DNA of 64,000 nucleotides from Oreohelix idahoensis (GCA_024509875.1 JAMPIV010018969.1:62001-126000), one strand, 5' to 3'. Shown: positions 23,215-35,000, counted from the stretch's first letter. Numbers and translations: made by a program. Notes: generated by a model from the letters alone, not told the origin.

Positions 23215-24804
23215 ACAAGATTACTCTTTGCAGAGTTGTAGAAAGAAGGATAATGATGCTTCTACCTCCAGGGAGTTTTCACAAGATTAACAGAAAAGCG
23301 AGAACAATGCTGCATTGGCTGAGCACGTTAACTCTAGGATCTGCTGACAACTTTTGTGAAGGATAGGGTTATCTTATAATTCGTTAGCTCGTTCAAGCCC
23401 CCAGCTGAGTTAATTCAGCGAATTTCCTCTTATTATTATTTAGTAGCTCTGATTGAGTGTATTTAAGAAATTGTCTGAGACATACGGATACAACACATTC
23501 AAAATGATTAACTTGACTACTACTTACTTAGTCGTTTCCCTTCTACCGTGAGGTAGATTAAATGATTAAATCAACTTTAAATTTGGATAGATATAAATAA
23601 CATATGTAATAATCCCTTAGGTTTTAACAGTTATTAAAAATTGAATATTCTTTAACAAAAATTGATCATCATCATGTGATGTTAATGGGGGATTAAATGG
23701 CAGCTTTTATTTGACTACTTAGCTGCCAATGAGGTTTCTGCTCCCGCTGGTATTTTTGGTTCTTCGCAGATAAGTGACTGGATTGCTCACGTTCCTGGAC
23801 GAGATTAAGAGTTGCAGCACGTTCCAAGTAGAATCAGGGAGTAACTGCAAAGCTGGTCCCGCATCTGTAAACCAGTCTATGATGGTGTTTAGCGTCGACT
23901 TCAGGCCACTTATACCCTCACTTATTCCAGAAAAAGTATCCTCAACTGGTACCACCAACTAGTTTGGCAAAACAAGAGAAACAAATACCGTCTGAGTATT
24001 GAGTTTCCCGACACATACTTATGTGTCCTCATCTTAATATTCAATCATCTCATCTATCTTCAGAATATTTACCCTCGCTGAGAATTAATTTTAATCCCAG
24101 TGGGCGAAAAACTATCTTTACATTAAAAATGAAAAGTTTTATATTTAACTTTAGTTGAAAATGATAACAATATAGTTTGAATATGTTTACATTTAAATCA
24201 GTTGAAAAATTTGTAAACTTTCATTACATTTAGAGTGAATATGTTTTACATGTACACTGGTTGAAAAAGTTGAAACTTTCATTACATTTAGAGTAAACAT
24301 GTTTTACATTGACACTAGTTGAAAAGGTTAATAATATAACACGTATGTACATCATTCCTTCGATCATTCCCTCCCTGCTCCATATGGAACTTGGGACTAC
24401 CTCTGCTTTTGGTTCTTTATAAGAAACTCGCAATAAAGCAGTCACCAGCCCTGGCAGTGGTGGTTCATGAAATCATCATTCTATATGCTGAGGTTGCCAG
24501 CCTCAAATGAATTGGACATCCACTAGCAATTTTCACATATTAATCTTCACATGTCAATATATATGTATTAGTTCCCATGTTAAGAATGAAAAAAATATAG
24601 AATTTCAAAATGCACAACTTACGCCAATCTTTAGGCTCACAGACTGTTAGCTAAGAGAAATAAAGGCACTTGTAGAGGCCTCTTACACTTGGTCTGGGGT
24701 GTTGTTATTTTAGTAATAAGTTCCCACTGTGACTTGTGTTTCAGATCCTTCAGATTCCGGTTGTTCGTGTTAAAATGTTAGAGATTTCCCTGGGCTTTTA
24801 AGTC
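23215..24804 (+). mobile_element. RNase H-type LINE, 3' region, right arm (first segment)
   Basis: Begins in the C-terminal coding part (CTTCTACCTCCAGGGAG, ACAATGCTGCATTGGCTGAG, matching 60985-61045), followed by a very long 3' region with the conserved block CCCCCAGCTGAGTTAATTCA near 23400 (also at 61122). It is interrupted at 24804 by LINE-2 and resumes at 31182: the 9-bp TSD ttttaagtc occurs at 24796-24804 and 31182-31190. A 100-codon frame at 23064-23366 spans the junction of the two arms and is not an independent gene. Confidence 0.65.
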
Positions 24805-24818
24805 ATGGTATGTAAGGA

Positions 24819-25140
24819 ACCGCAACCAGACGATACGTCAAGGTCTAAAATCCCACCCCCTGCAGACCCAAGTAGAACAGTCCCAACTAAGATGGTTTGG
24901 CCATGTCTGCAGAATGGGAGAAGATCGGCTACCACGACAAGCATGGGAAACAAAGAGCCAGGGATCCAGACCCCCAGGACGACCCAGAGTCCGCTGAAAG
25001 GACAACATTAGACAATCTTTGAAGGACCGAAGACTAGAATGGAACCAGGCCAGAAGGAAGACAGCCGATAGGATAGTGTGGCGCTCTCTCTTCCAAACCT
25101 CAACACCTCACGGTAGAAGGGGAACGACTAAGTAAGTAAT
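24819..25140 (+). mobile_element. LINE-2, short 5'-truncated copy inside another LINE-2
   Basis: A 322-bp 3' fragment (CGCAACCAGACGATACGTCA through GAACGACTAAGTAAGTAA) with a perfect 10-bp TSD, tatgtaagga, at 24809-24818 and 25141-25150. It equals the last ~320 bases of the copy at 35204-38165. The 62-80 codon frames here are pieces of the LINE C-terminus. Confidence 0.8.
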
Positions 25141-27572
25141 TATGTAAGGAGAGAACAAGAAAGTATTCAGTGGGGTACTAGAAGATGAGACAGGTCTCTA
25201 TTTCAGAGCTGGCATTTGCTGATGATGTTGCCCTGATTGTTAAATCAGAGGCACATCTCCAATCGTGGTGATATCGCGAGAAGAAAGAAGACATCAGATT
25301 TAACTGGGAGAACAGGTCCTGGAGCAGGTCGACTACTTTAAATACCTCGGAGCTACTTGTGGTGGATTTGATGTTAAGAAATGTTGTTGTTATGTACTCT
25401 TAGTGTACTGAATGAGGTCAGCTGTGAAGGTCCCTGAATATAATAAATATTATGTTAAGTTACAGGGTACCTTTCTGCTACCACCTTTATGATCTAACTC
25501 AGACTTATTCTTTGACTAGAATGTATGATGATGATGACTACGTTTGGTGTCTAGGGTTATGTATAAATAGTGTAATCTTGCATTAACCAACTAAACATAT
25601 ACACACGTATTTTATTATCCAACACAACACAACAGTACTACAACAATCACATACACACTACACTTTAAAAGGCTATCTTAAGTAAGTCAGTGGTTGAATT
25701 TTGTGTAACGTTAATAATTTTTTCAATTTATTATCATGACTCTATTTTGTTTGAATCAGGATTGACAATCAAAAGTGAAATCAATGAAATTATTTACAAT
25801 ATTCAATTTATACAATGGATCTTCTGTCCATAATACAAGTATTAATATAATAAAAGTGTGTAGGTGTAGTTTTCTAAATAGGATAATACTGGTATATGTA
25901 AAATGGTAGGTTGTTGGTTATCGTCATTCCCTATCGTGCATTTTCTTTTCATATGAAACAGGTGGAATTTTTTTTATTTGATAATTTCAGTCTTTGTGGT
26001 TAATAACTGAAGTTCATAGAGGTTGAGACTTTCGGTGCCGAACGGGCACTTAACTTCGAAGGAGAACCCTGGTAAGTCTTGTCCTAGGCTCGATGGACCA
26101 TCTGGTTCACTTCACAAAAGGCAATGGCCTCCAGTACGTGCCCAAATTATGCAACAAATCCAGGAATCAATCAGTTCCCACGAGCCTGGTTTTGTGTGAC
26201 TGTCAGGGCCACAAACCCCCTGAAATAAGAAGGTTATGTATCCTTCTTTATAACCAGCATACAATAATATTCCACAGTTAATTACAGGTACAGTACAAAC
26301 AAACGTATAGGGTCAGATCTTTATGACAACCTATTGTCCCATTATATTTTGAAGTGACAATGTATACCAGTATTCCTCTCCCCTAATGGTTACAACGCCT
26401 CTGCAATTCCAACAGTAATCTTTACATACAATAGGATAGGTGTTATGCTCCTTGATGACAATCATACATAATTTTGTAGTTCTACACCTCTCTGATAGGC
26501 TATCATATGATGGATCAATCTCTAGGCTTTGCCTAAGTCTGCCATCGACTCACTTACTTACAGTCGTATATTAGTATCTCACATTCAAACTTTATTTTAA
26601 ATAAAATGGTTAATAAATTCAATCTTACCACAATTTCAATGAATATTACACACAAGTAACGATGACTGGCAGATCTGGCCCAAGTTATCACTGCCCTGTC
26701 CAGAAGTTTATAATATGTGTATTTAGAATTACACTTCTGATCTCATCGTCTCGCGGCAAGATTTTTTGAAGAAATGGCGTCCTAGCCTAACAATTTTTCC
26801 TCAATATCAACTAAGCTGGCCAATAGAAGCAGACGACTATGAATTTTAAATCGAACTTTTTAAAAAAAACAATTCCCAAAATACTACGGTTACTACTACA
26901 AGTATATTTTTAGTGTTATGTTAGCCAATCCCCTCTCGCCTTCCTTTAAACTACAGCCAATCAAAATCTTGGTACCTTTTAGTCGTATTTACCCAAAGCT
27001 TTTTTTCAAAATATGTTATGAAAAAATTAAGCAGGCGTGATCTTTTTTCTCGTCAGTCCGTCTTATCATACATAATATTATTGCCATTATTTTGGTTTTT
27101 TTTTTTTGTACTAGTGGGTAACTGACACCATATTATTGCTCAGGACATCATAAGGCATCCGAATATATAATTTTTATGGCCCTATGTATTATGGTTCATA
27201 ATTCCATATTTTTTTTTTTGTATCGTAATTTGAAACGTGCCCAAGGCTATGTTGCTCGAGTTGGCTTTTTTGAAATCAACGCGAGACGGCGTTCTCTGGG
27301 TTCTGTCTTTCCATCCCTCCCCTCTTTTATTCTTTTATTCTTTCACTCTCGTCTTGGCAATTCGACTTGACCTTGCAAAAGTGTTACATTTAATATGAAG
27401 GACGAATTTTTCGAAAAGACAGTATCTTTCGTTCGGGTATTAGGTTTATCAGAGTCGACATGCGGGCGGGCGTAGGAGAATACTACGCTGGACTCAATTT
27501 TTATTTTCTATCTTATTTTTGACTTTATGCACTAGAATATTATCTAATTTAGCTATTGTATTGAGAATATCG

Positions 27573-29827
27573 CATTACAAGATGTGAAGGTAAGAAGAGG
27601 TGCAGATGTGGGAAGCGATCACCATTTAGTAGTAGCAAAACTGAAAGTGAAACTAAGAAGGGCTTGACCAACTGTAACTGCACAGAAAAGGTTTGACATC
27701 AGCAAATTGAAGGACCCCCTTACCAGAAAAGCTTTTGCGGCCGACATTAAGAAACGATATCAATTTGCCAAAAGCCAGGAAAAGACATTGACTGATGATA
27801 TAGACCAGAATTTCAACACCATTTCAACAATATATAAGGAAAGTAGCAAATCATTCTTAGGATTCCAGGAAAGGAAGAAGCAAGACTGGATAACACCAGA
27901 AACACTAAACACCATAAAGATGAGAAAGGAAATGAAAAGAAAGAAAACAGAAGCGAAGTCCCCCAGGTTAAAGCAACTATATAGCGAACAGTACAGTCAA
28001 CTGGACAGGGAAGTTAAACGCCAAACCCGAGCCAACAAAAGGAATTTCCTAGACGATCTTGCAAAACAGGCAGAAGAGGCAGCACTGAGAAATGAACAAA
28101 GCACAGTATACAAAATAACTAAATTCATCAGCGGAAAACAAGGTGCAAACAATATTACATTAGTAAGAGATAAGCAAGGAAATCTCATCAAGACAGCAGA
28201 GGGACAAGAAACAAGATGGGCAGAGCACTTCAGAGAAACTCTGAACAAGGAAATACCAGAGACACAATTGAATGTTCCTGAGGCTGAAAACGATCTAGAT
28301 GTAAATACAGACATTCCACGAAAAGAATAAATCATCACAGCAATCAAAGGGTTAAAGAACGGTAAAGCTCCGGGCCATGATAACTTAAATGCAGAGCTAT
28401 TTAAGACAGACCCTGAGCTAGCAGCAGAACTATTAGAACCACTATTTGCACAAGTGTGGAAAACGGGGACAACACCATCAGAGTGGAACAAAGAAATAAT
28501 TGTCAAATTGCCCAAGAAGGGAGATCTTTCAGACTGCAATAATTGGAGAGGAATCACTCTTCTCTCAGTTCCCAGCAAAATACTAGGCAGGATAATTATA
28601 CAGAGAATTTCAAAGGCAGTAGACTACAAACTGAGGAAAGAACAAGCAGGATTTAGAAAGAACAGAAGATGTGTAGACCATATATTCACTCTCAGGAACA
28701 TTATAGAGCAGTGCTCAGAATGGCAAAGACAGCTTTACATAAATTTTGTTGATTTTGAAAAGGCTTTTGACAGCATACATAGGGACAGTTTATGGAAAAT
28801 ACTGAGGGCTTATGGAATTCCAAGCTGCATAGTGTCAATCACAAAAAGCCTCTATGCCAACTTTACGTGTAGTGTTGGGCAGAGCAACCTAACCTTCGAG
28901 GTGAAGACAGGAGTACGACAGGGATGCCCCTTATCAACCACTCTATTTTTAACAGTCATAGACTGGGTGATGCGCCAGACAACAGAGGGCAGTTCAAGAG
29001 GAATAAGATGGACTACATTTTCTACATTGGAAGATCTGGAATATGCAGATGACATTGCACTGCTGGCACATTCACATCAACACATCCAGGAAAAAACGGA
29101 TAGACTTAATAAATTTAGCCAGCAGGTGGGCTTGAACATCAATTTAAAGAAGTCTGAGGTCATGACGCTCAATGTGAGCAACCCTGAGCCCATATCAGTA
29201 AGGAATCAGCAACTGGTACAGACAGATACCTTCACATACCTAGGAAGCATAGTAACACCAGACGGTGGGGCAGGCAAAGACATCAACATCAGAATGAATA
29301 AGGCAAGAACAGCCTTCTTTAGCCTAAATAACATCTGGAAGTCCTCCCAATACAGCACAAGCACAAAATTAAGATTATACCAGAGTTGCGTGCTTTCTGT
29401 GCTTCTCTATGGTGCGGAATGCTGGAGAGTCACAGAGAAGGAAATGTCAAAATTGTCCTCTTTTCACACAACATGCATAAGAAAAATTCACCGAATCTTT
29501 TGGCCGAATACCATCACCAACCAAGATCTGCTTACTCGTAGCAAGCAAGAGGACATGCACACCATCATAGCTGGCAGACGCCGGAGCTGGGTTGGTCATG
29601 TCCTCAGAAGAGACCCCGATGCCATCACAAGAACAGCTATGCTTTGGACCCCTGAAGGAAAGCGAAAGAGAGGCCGACCAAAAACAACTTGGCGGAGGAC
29701 TGTGGAGGCTGAGATGCAAAGAATGAACCAGAGTTGGGGCACTGTACGAAGGATGGCCACCGACCGTGCAAAGTGGAATCAATTTGTTGTTGCCCTACAA
29801 GACGCCACTAGGCGTGATGGCCACTGA
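27573..29827 (+). pseudogene. RTE-1 ORF (endonuclease end, linker, reverse transcriptase), two nonsense changes
   Basis: One long frame encodes the end of the endonuclease (VGSDHHLVVAKLKVKLRR), a Lys-rich linker and a complete RT. RT motifs are NNWRGITLLSVPSKILGRII, FVDFEKAFDSIHRD, TGVRQGCPLSTTLFLTVIDW, LEYADDIALLAHS and LGSIVTPDGG; the C-terminus has CIRKIHRIFWP and GRRRSWVGHVLRRDP, typical for RTE-like LINEs. Only two in-frame stops are visible, TGA at 27665-27667 (Gly codon in other copies) and TAA at 28328-28330 (Glu codon in other copies). No frameshift is needed between 27573 and 29827, so this is the best preserved RT in the window. Confidence 0.9.
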
Positions 29828-29868
29828 CTGCTTTGACGGTCGGTGGTTAAGGATCGAAGAAGAAGAAG
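27573..29868 (+). mobile_element. RTE-1 LINE, 5'-truncated copy
   Basis: 2.3 kb copy starting within the endonuclease and ending GGATCGAAGAAGAAGAAG. A perfect 13-bp TSD, attgagaatatcg, lies at 27560-27572 and 29869-29881. Because both ends are so clear, this copy fixes the 3' terminus of the family: a short GAA-type repeat instead of a poly(A) tail. Confidence 0.92.
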
Positions 29869-30398
29869 ATTGAGAATATCGTCACACTACTATAGACCAA
29901 AAGGCGGGCATCAAAGAAGAGTTGGCCACTCGAAAAGCAGCAGCTGGGAGACTTTTTCAAGCCATAAATCGAGGATTCCTCAGCAAGAGAGAAGTTGGTA
30001 AGAAAACGAAGATGGCTGTATACCGCTCCACCTATGTCCCAGTCTTGACATATGGATACGATTCCATGGGTAATGACTGCAACCCACATATGCAAGATCT
30101 AAACCTCAGACATGAGGTATATGAGGAAGGTGGTTGAAGTAACAAGAAGAGACATGGTCCGCAACCAGACAATACGTTAAGGCCTAAAATCCCACCCCCT
30201 TGCAGTCCCAAGTAGAACAGTCCCAACTAAGATGGTTTGGCCATGTCTGCAGAATGGGACAAGATCGGCTACAACGACAAGGATGAGAAACAAAGAGCTA
30301 GCGATCCAGACCCCCAGGACGACCCAGAATCCGCTGGGAGGACAACATTAGACAATCTTTGAAGGACCGAGAACTAGAATGGAACCAGGCCAGGAGGA

Positions 30399-31091
30399 AC
30401 GAACGAACGAACGAACTTTATTTTCGAAGGGTAAAGAATTGGGCGCGCAGGCCCGTCTAACATTCTGCCCTTCCACTCTCATTAATCTTGCATACTATAT
30501 CCTTTCATTCCCACATGATGCTTTAAGCATTAATTTAAAGGCATGCAACATTATAAAGTTACCATAACAGCATTCATTTACAGTATGCAATCATAATAAA
30601 AAAAATGAGTAGGTTTTTTTTTTGAAACAAACAAGCTAGTAAATGGGGGAAAAAAGTAATAATAAAATAAAATAAATAAAACAATAAATAAAAATAAATA
30701 AATTCTGTATACCGACACTCACTCATGCGGTCAATCCGTCTACAATTAATCTGTATTTTTGGTATGCGGGTATATTCTCTCGACTCACATTTCTAAAGTA
30801 CAGTATTATGTGGGTACATTCACACATACATTACATTATATAATAATATTTTAAAGTGAATATAATAATTATATTACATGGATATAAAACAAATTATTCA
30901 GACACAAAAATGAGCGGAAGAGGAAAAGAAATGTTGACCTATGGATGAGATGTTGACAGGCAAATACTGTTTCTATGGGGGTAGATAATCAGTGTTGAGG
31001 AAGTGTTTGAAAAGTGCTTTGTTAAAAGAATATTGTGTAGGTAGGCTTTTTAGGTGGTGTGGAAGGCTGTTCCATAAGTAGGCACCAGAGT
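30399..31091 (-). mobile_element. LINE 3' fragment with (GTTC)n tail
   Basis: Inserted in LINE-2 at CCAGGAGGA/AGACAG. Read on the minus strand it ends in GTTCGTTCGTTC, preceded by an AATAAA-type block and the conserved GACGGGCCTGCGCGCCCAA. Related fragments lie at 54203, 57303 and 59713. It is a 5'-truncated non-LTR element of a family I cannot name, and no coding part is left. Confidence 0.65.
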
Positions 31092-31181
31092 AGGAAGACA
31101 GCCGATAGGATAGTCTGGCGCTCTCTCTTCCAAACCTCTACACCTCACGGTAGAAGGGGAACAACCAAGTAAGTAAGTGAG

Positions 31182-31816
31182 TTTTAAGTCCTGAGAATGC
31201 TCAAACACGGTCCGGTCTGATCAATGAAAGCTGATTTTAGTCTTTACTCTGGGAACGTCTGTATGTCTTCTTGGCGCAAGTGAATTTTCACAGTGTTCTA
31301 ATCTGGCTGAATGTTGCACAGTGGGCTGATCACCTGCTTGCCAACCAATCTGATTACGGAAACAACGATAGATTGTTTGGTCTGTTTCTGTTCCACAAAG
31401 ACGCCACTAGGCGTGGTGGAAACAGCGATAGATTGATCAATTTGTTGTTGCCCCAAGACGCCACTAGGCGTACTGGCCACATACTGCTTTGCCGGTTGGT
31501 GGCTAAGGATGGAAGAAGAAGAATCTGGCTGAAGTGTCAGGTTATATTGCCTGTCTTTCCCCGCATTTGTTTATTACGATGTTAAGCAGGGCTCCAATCG
31601 GAAGGGATGCTGTGCCTTCATTCCGAATGTCTGTCAATCGTTTCAAACATGCGTGTTTTGTGGGGTAATTCAAATTATTTCCTCCTGAAAATTTATGCGC
31701 GTTACTGCAGAGGTCATATCTTCCAAATATGGAATAAAAACATCCGATCCTCTCTCGGCAATGTTTAAAAATAACGTCTTACATCTGCCCGGACTATTAC
31801 TACATTTCCACTCAGG
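31182..31816 (+). mobile_element. RNase H-type LINE, right arm (second segment)
   Basis: After the LINE-2 TSD the 3' region continues, still matching the inverted left arm: GGTCCGG at about 31211 pairs with the copy near 21497, CACTCTGG/TACTCTGG blocks, and GGTCATATCTTCCAAATATGG at about 31711 pairs with the block near 21260. It is interrupted by a LINE-tailed SINE (31312-31521) and RTE-1 copy C (31817-32843); weak matches continue to about 32990. Confidence 0.55.
31312..31521 (+). mobile_element. SINE-like element with RTE-1 tail
   Basis: 210-bp insertion with a perfect 12-bp TSD, aatctggctgaa, at 31300-31311 and 31522-31533. Its last ~110 bases equal the RTE-1 3' end (AAGACGCCACTAGGCG, CTGCTTTGCCGGT, GGCTAAGGATGGAAGAAGAA). 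The ACGCCACTAGGCGT motif occurs twice, so the tail is partly dimeric. Its 5' part (GCTGATCACCTGCTTGCCA) is not in RTE-1 but is in the copies at 52946 and 60364. Confidence 0.75.
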
Positions 31817-32843
31817 TGTGTCAATCATAAAAGGCATCTATGCCAATTTTACGTACAGTTTTGGGCAGAGCAACCTAACCTTTGAGGTGAAGACAGGAGT
31901 ACGACAGGGATGCCCCTTATCAACTACTCTATTTTTAGACAGTCATAGACTGGGTGATGCTCCAGACAACAGAGGGCAGTCCAAGAGGAATAAGATGGAC
32001 TACATTTTCTACATTGGAAGATCTGGAATATGCAGATGACATTGCGCTAGTAGCACATTCACATCAACACATCCAGGAAAAAATGGATAGACTTAATAAG
32101 TATAGCCAGCAGGTGGGCTTGAATATCAATTTAAAGAAGTCAGAGGTCATGACGCTCAATGTGAGCAACCCTGAGCCCATATCAGTAAGGAATCAGCAAC
32201 TGGTACAGATAGACACCTTCACATACCTAGGATGCATAGTAACACCAGTCGGCGGGGCAAGCAAAGACATCAACAACAGAATGAACAAAGCAAGAACAGC
32301 CTTTTCAGCCTAAACAACATCTGGAAGTCTTCTCAATACCGCACAAGCACAAAATTATGATTATATCAGAGCGGTGTGCTTTCTGTGCTTCTCTATGGCG
32401 CGGAATGCTGGAAATGTTGAAATTGTCCTCTTTTCACGTAACATGCCTATGAAAAATTCACGGAATCTTTTGGCCGAATACCATCACCAACCAAGATCTG
32501 CTTACTCGGAGCAAGTAAGAGGACATGCACACCATCATAGCTGGCAGACGCCGGAGCTGGGTTGGCCATGTCCTCAGAAGAGACCCCGATGCCATCACAA
32601 GAACAGCTATGCTTTGGACCCCTGAAGGAAAACGAAAGAGAGGCCGACCAAAAAAAAACTTGGCGGAGGACAGTGGAGGCTGAGATGCAAAGAATGAACC
32701 AGAGTTGGGGCACTGTACGAAGGATGGCCACTGATGGAGCAAAGTGAAATCAATTTGTTGTTGCCCTACAAGATGCCACTAGGCGTGATGGCCACTGACT
32801 GCTTCGACGGTCGGCGGCTAAGGATCAAAGAAGAAGATGAAGT
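31817..32843 (+). mobile_element. RTE-1 LINE, 5'-truncated copy C
   Basis: Collinear with the RT and C-terminal part of RTE-1 from SIIKSLYANF onward, ending GGATCAAAGAAGAAGATG. Frames include GVRQGCPLSTTLF, LEYADDIALVAHSHQ and CIVTPVGG. It has one-base indels near 31938 and 32305, a deletion around 32410 and an extra A run near 32652. TSD is not clear (at most GTGTC). Confidence 0.85.
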
Positions 32844-33257
32844 GTCCGACTGATAAGTGCGTTGTCTGTAATCTGTCCACAGACGTGTAATTTATCGCCT
32901 GGCATATCTTAGGTAAACCCAACGCTCGGTCGCTGACCGGCCTATCTGGGTTATTACCTGTGCCTAATCTTAGCAAAGCATATAATTTAGTCCACTCAAA
33001 AAATGTAACTAAATACTACCGGAGAGGAAAAGAGATCGATCATATTCTGTGACAGTAATATGAGATGACTGATAAAAATTCCGGATAAAGTGTTTACGCT
33101 ACAGTCCGGAAGCGTGTCACAGTTTACAAGCTGTGAGCTACTGGCTCTATTTTAAAACAAAAGAGTTCCTCCGAAAACATTAGTTTTTACAGGTGTGTCT
33201 GTGAAAAATAAACTGTTTTGAACAGTTCATGTTGTCTCTACGATAACCCAGGGGGGA

Positions 33258-33336
33258 AAACCCACACACATACACAGATGTCAGCACGCGCGCACGCACA
33301 CACACGCACGCACGCATACACACACACACAGGCGCG
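33258..33336. repeat. CA/CG-rich microsatellite
   Basis: Imperfect ACAC/ACGC runs (CACACACGCACGCACGCATA). Frames across it are low-complexity His/Thr peptides. Confidence 0.8.
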
Positions 33337-33407
33337 TAAAACCTCCCAACACCTTACACAGTTCTCTCTTGGTTACCATTCAACATTAAAGACTGCTATT
33401 CTACTCT

Positions 33408-33712
33408 CCGTGTGGCAGAGTGGTCGGTGCGCTTTACTCTGGTGGCAAAGTTATCAGGTTCCGGATTCAATACCTGGCAGAGTCACGCTTACGTTTACCC
33501 AGCTGTAAATGGGTACATGACACTGTTCGTGAGTCAGGGAACGCTAAAGGCAGCGAGAAAGTGAACTGATCAACCCCCCCCCCCCCTTTTTTCCCTTTCC
33601 CACACACACACTCACATAAAGCTAGACACTGTATAGTGAAGTCTGTATAGTGAAGTCTGTATAGTGAACATTTCACTTCCCTGCGACAGTATCTGATATA
33701 TAACTACTTTTA
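33408..33712 (+). mobile_element. tRNA-derived SINE
   Basis: A box TGGCAGAGTGG at 33413-33423, B box region GGATTCAATACC near 33463, then the core TTTACCCAGCTGTAAATGGG TACA, a C/T-rich run, and the tail block AAAGCTAGACACTGTATAGT with a 15-bp element GAAGTCTGTATAGT repeated. I could not define its TSD. Confidence 0.75.
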
Positions 33713-34459
33713 TCTTATATTCGTCTCACGTTTTTATTTATTGCTGCTTGTCCCCGAATAAAAAACACAAATACATTTTACCCATAACATATTGGTTTTT
33801 GTGAAAATGACTTCATTAAATCACATACTTTTTGTTCTCTATGTTATTCTCGTATATTTTACGATTCTATTCTACCTACAGCTTACATCGTGAAGCATAG
33901 CAGATGGAACTATCTTCTTCCGATTCTTTAAGATGTCTATCACTTCCTCGATCTACTTTCTTCTAGCTCATCATCTTCTTCTTCTTCGTACACTCTCAGA
34001 CGTCCACTTGAATGTTCTCAAAGAAAGCAAAAGTCAGTTTGAGGCTATTTGAATCCCCGTAAAGCTTTTCCACGAAAGGAGCTGGCGTCGGCCATATGCA
34101 CTTTCTCTGTACCGCATATAAGGGGCAACTTTGAAGCAGATGTTCTAGTTAATCATCTAAACCTAATCTTTTCCATCCTAAGTTGATATTCTGCTGGTTG
34201 ATACAGCGTCATCCTAACTATATGACCTCGATCTCTTCATTTCTCCGTAGGTATTATCCAATGTTCCCTCTTAACTTCCAGTCATCCGTGTCTGTGTGAA
34301 CATTTCAAGTTGTGCAGTTTTACTCCCCGGTGACAACTTGTGCACACTAAACTGAGTGAATATAAAACCGTGTTTGTTGTACTATTAAATTCCCCTAAAA
34401 ATAACAACGGATAGAAGATGCATCTAGGAAGTGAAGAGCAGAACAACTCAGGCAAAAAC
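33713..34459. other. no feature recognised
   Basis: AT-rich sequence without a frame or repeat I can support. Confidence 0.4.
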
Positions 34460-35000
34460 AGCATTCTAAGAGTATATAATTTAGCGGTTCTTTGTCAATG
34501 GATGTAAGAAAGATAGTTCTTCAGTATAGAACCAATCCGGGCGTATAGGAGTGAGTCATGGACAGTTAGTAAACAAGTAGGGAAAGCACTAGGGTCCACA
34601 AAGATGTGGTTTTACAGAAGAATGTTAAAAATACCATGGACAGCCAAAAAGAGTAATACGGATGTCCTGAACGAGGCCAATGCGCAAAGGAAACTTATTT
34701 CCCATATTAGAAAGAAGCAATCCACCTTTCTTTGGGCATGTTATGAGAAGAGGAAAGCTGGAATATATCGTAACAACAGGTAAGCTGGAATATATCGTAA
34801 CAACAGGTAAGATTGAAGGAAACAAATATAGAGGAAGACAAAAAGAGCAAATACTGGACAGTTTGACATCGTGGCATGGAAAGAAGTCAACAGAATTGAT
34901 ACATTGTACTGGAGACAGGAAGTTGTGGAGAGACATGATCTCCTACGTCACTATGCATGGTACTTGAAGAAAGAGAAGAAAAAAAATATGATCACATACA
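34460..35000 (+). mobile_element. LINE-4 fragment, RT C-terminus
   Basis: Pieces of a LINE C-terminal region in shifting frames: TKMWFYRRMLKIPW, FFGHVMRRGKLEYIVTTGK, GRQKEQILDSL, HCTGDRKLWRDMISYVTMHG. This pattern (FxGHVxRR...GKxxGxRxRGRQ) is the conserved tail of many LINE reverse transcriptases. A 33-bp exact duplication (KLEYIVTTGK, 34755-34820) lies in it. The same family is found at 55830-57000 and 57560-57720. Confidence 0.75.

Larger units (their letters stand above)
25358..29886. mobile_element. solo LTR, about 2.2 kb, same family as 2465-4674, split by RTE-1
   Basis: Starts TGTGGTGG at 25358 and ends CGTCACA at 29886, flanked by the 5-bp repeat ctact at 25353-25357 and 29887-29891 inside LINE-2. 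Without the RTE-1 copy at 27573-29881 it is 2220 bp long. It shares ordered blocks with the gypsy-like LTR at the left end of the window, so it is the recombination product of a relative of that element. Confidence 0.8.
24805..31181 (+). mobile_element. LINE-2, 5'-truncated copy carrying three nested insertions
   Basis: Fragments of one LINE-2 copy, collinear with 37385-38163: 24805-24818/25141-25357 (RT region with FADDVALI codons), 29892-30398 (IKEELATRKAAAGRLFQAI) and about 31092-31181 (3' end and AAGT tail). Removing the inner LINE-2 piece, the solo LTR and the minus-strand LINE restores a continuous element. Flanking TSD is ttttaagtc. Frame is broken by stops and indels. Confidence 0.75.

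Noticed and set aside
21510..24805. Single foldback DNA transposon with long terminal inverted repeats
   Set aside because: The third copy at 60.6 kb shows each arm is the 3' end of an RNase H LINE, and no TSD was found around the pair as a whole.
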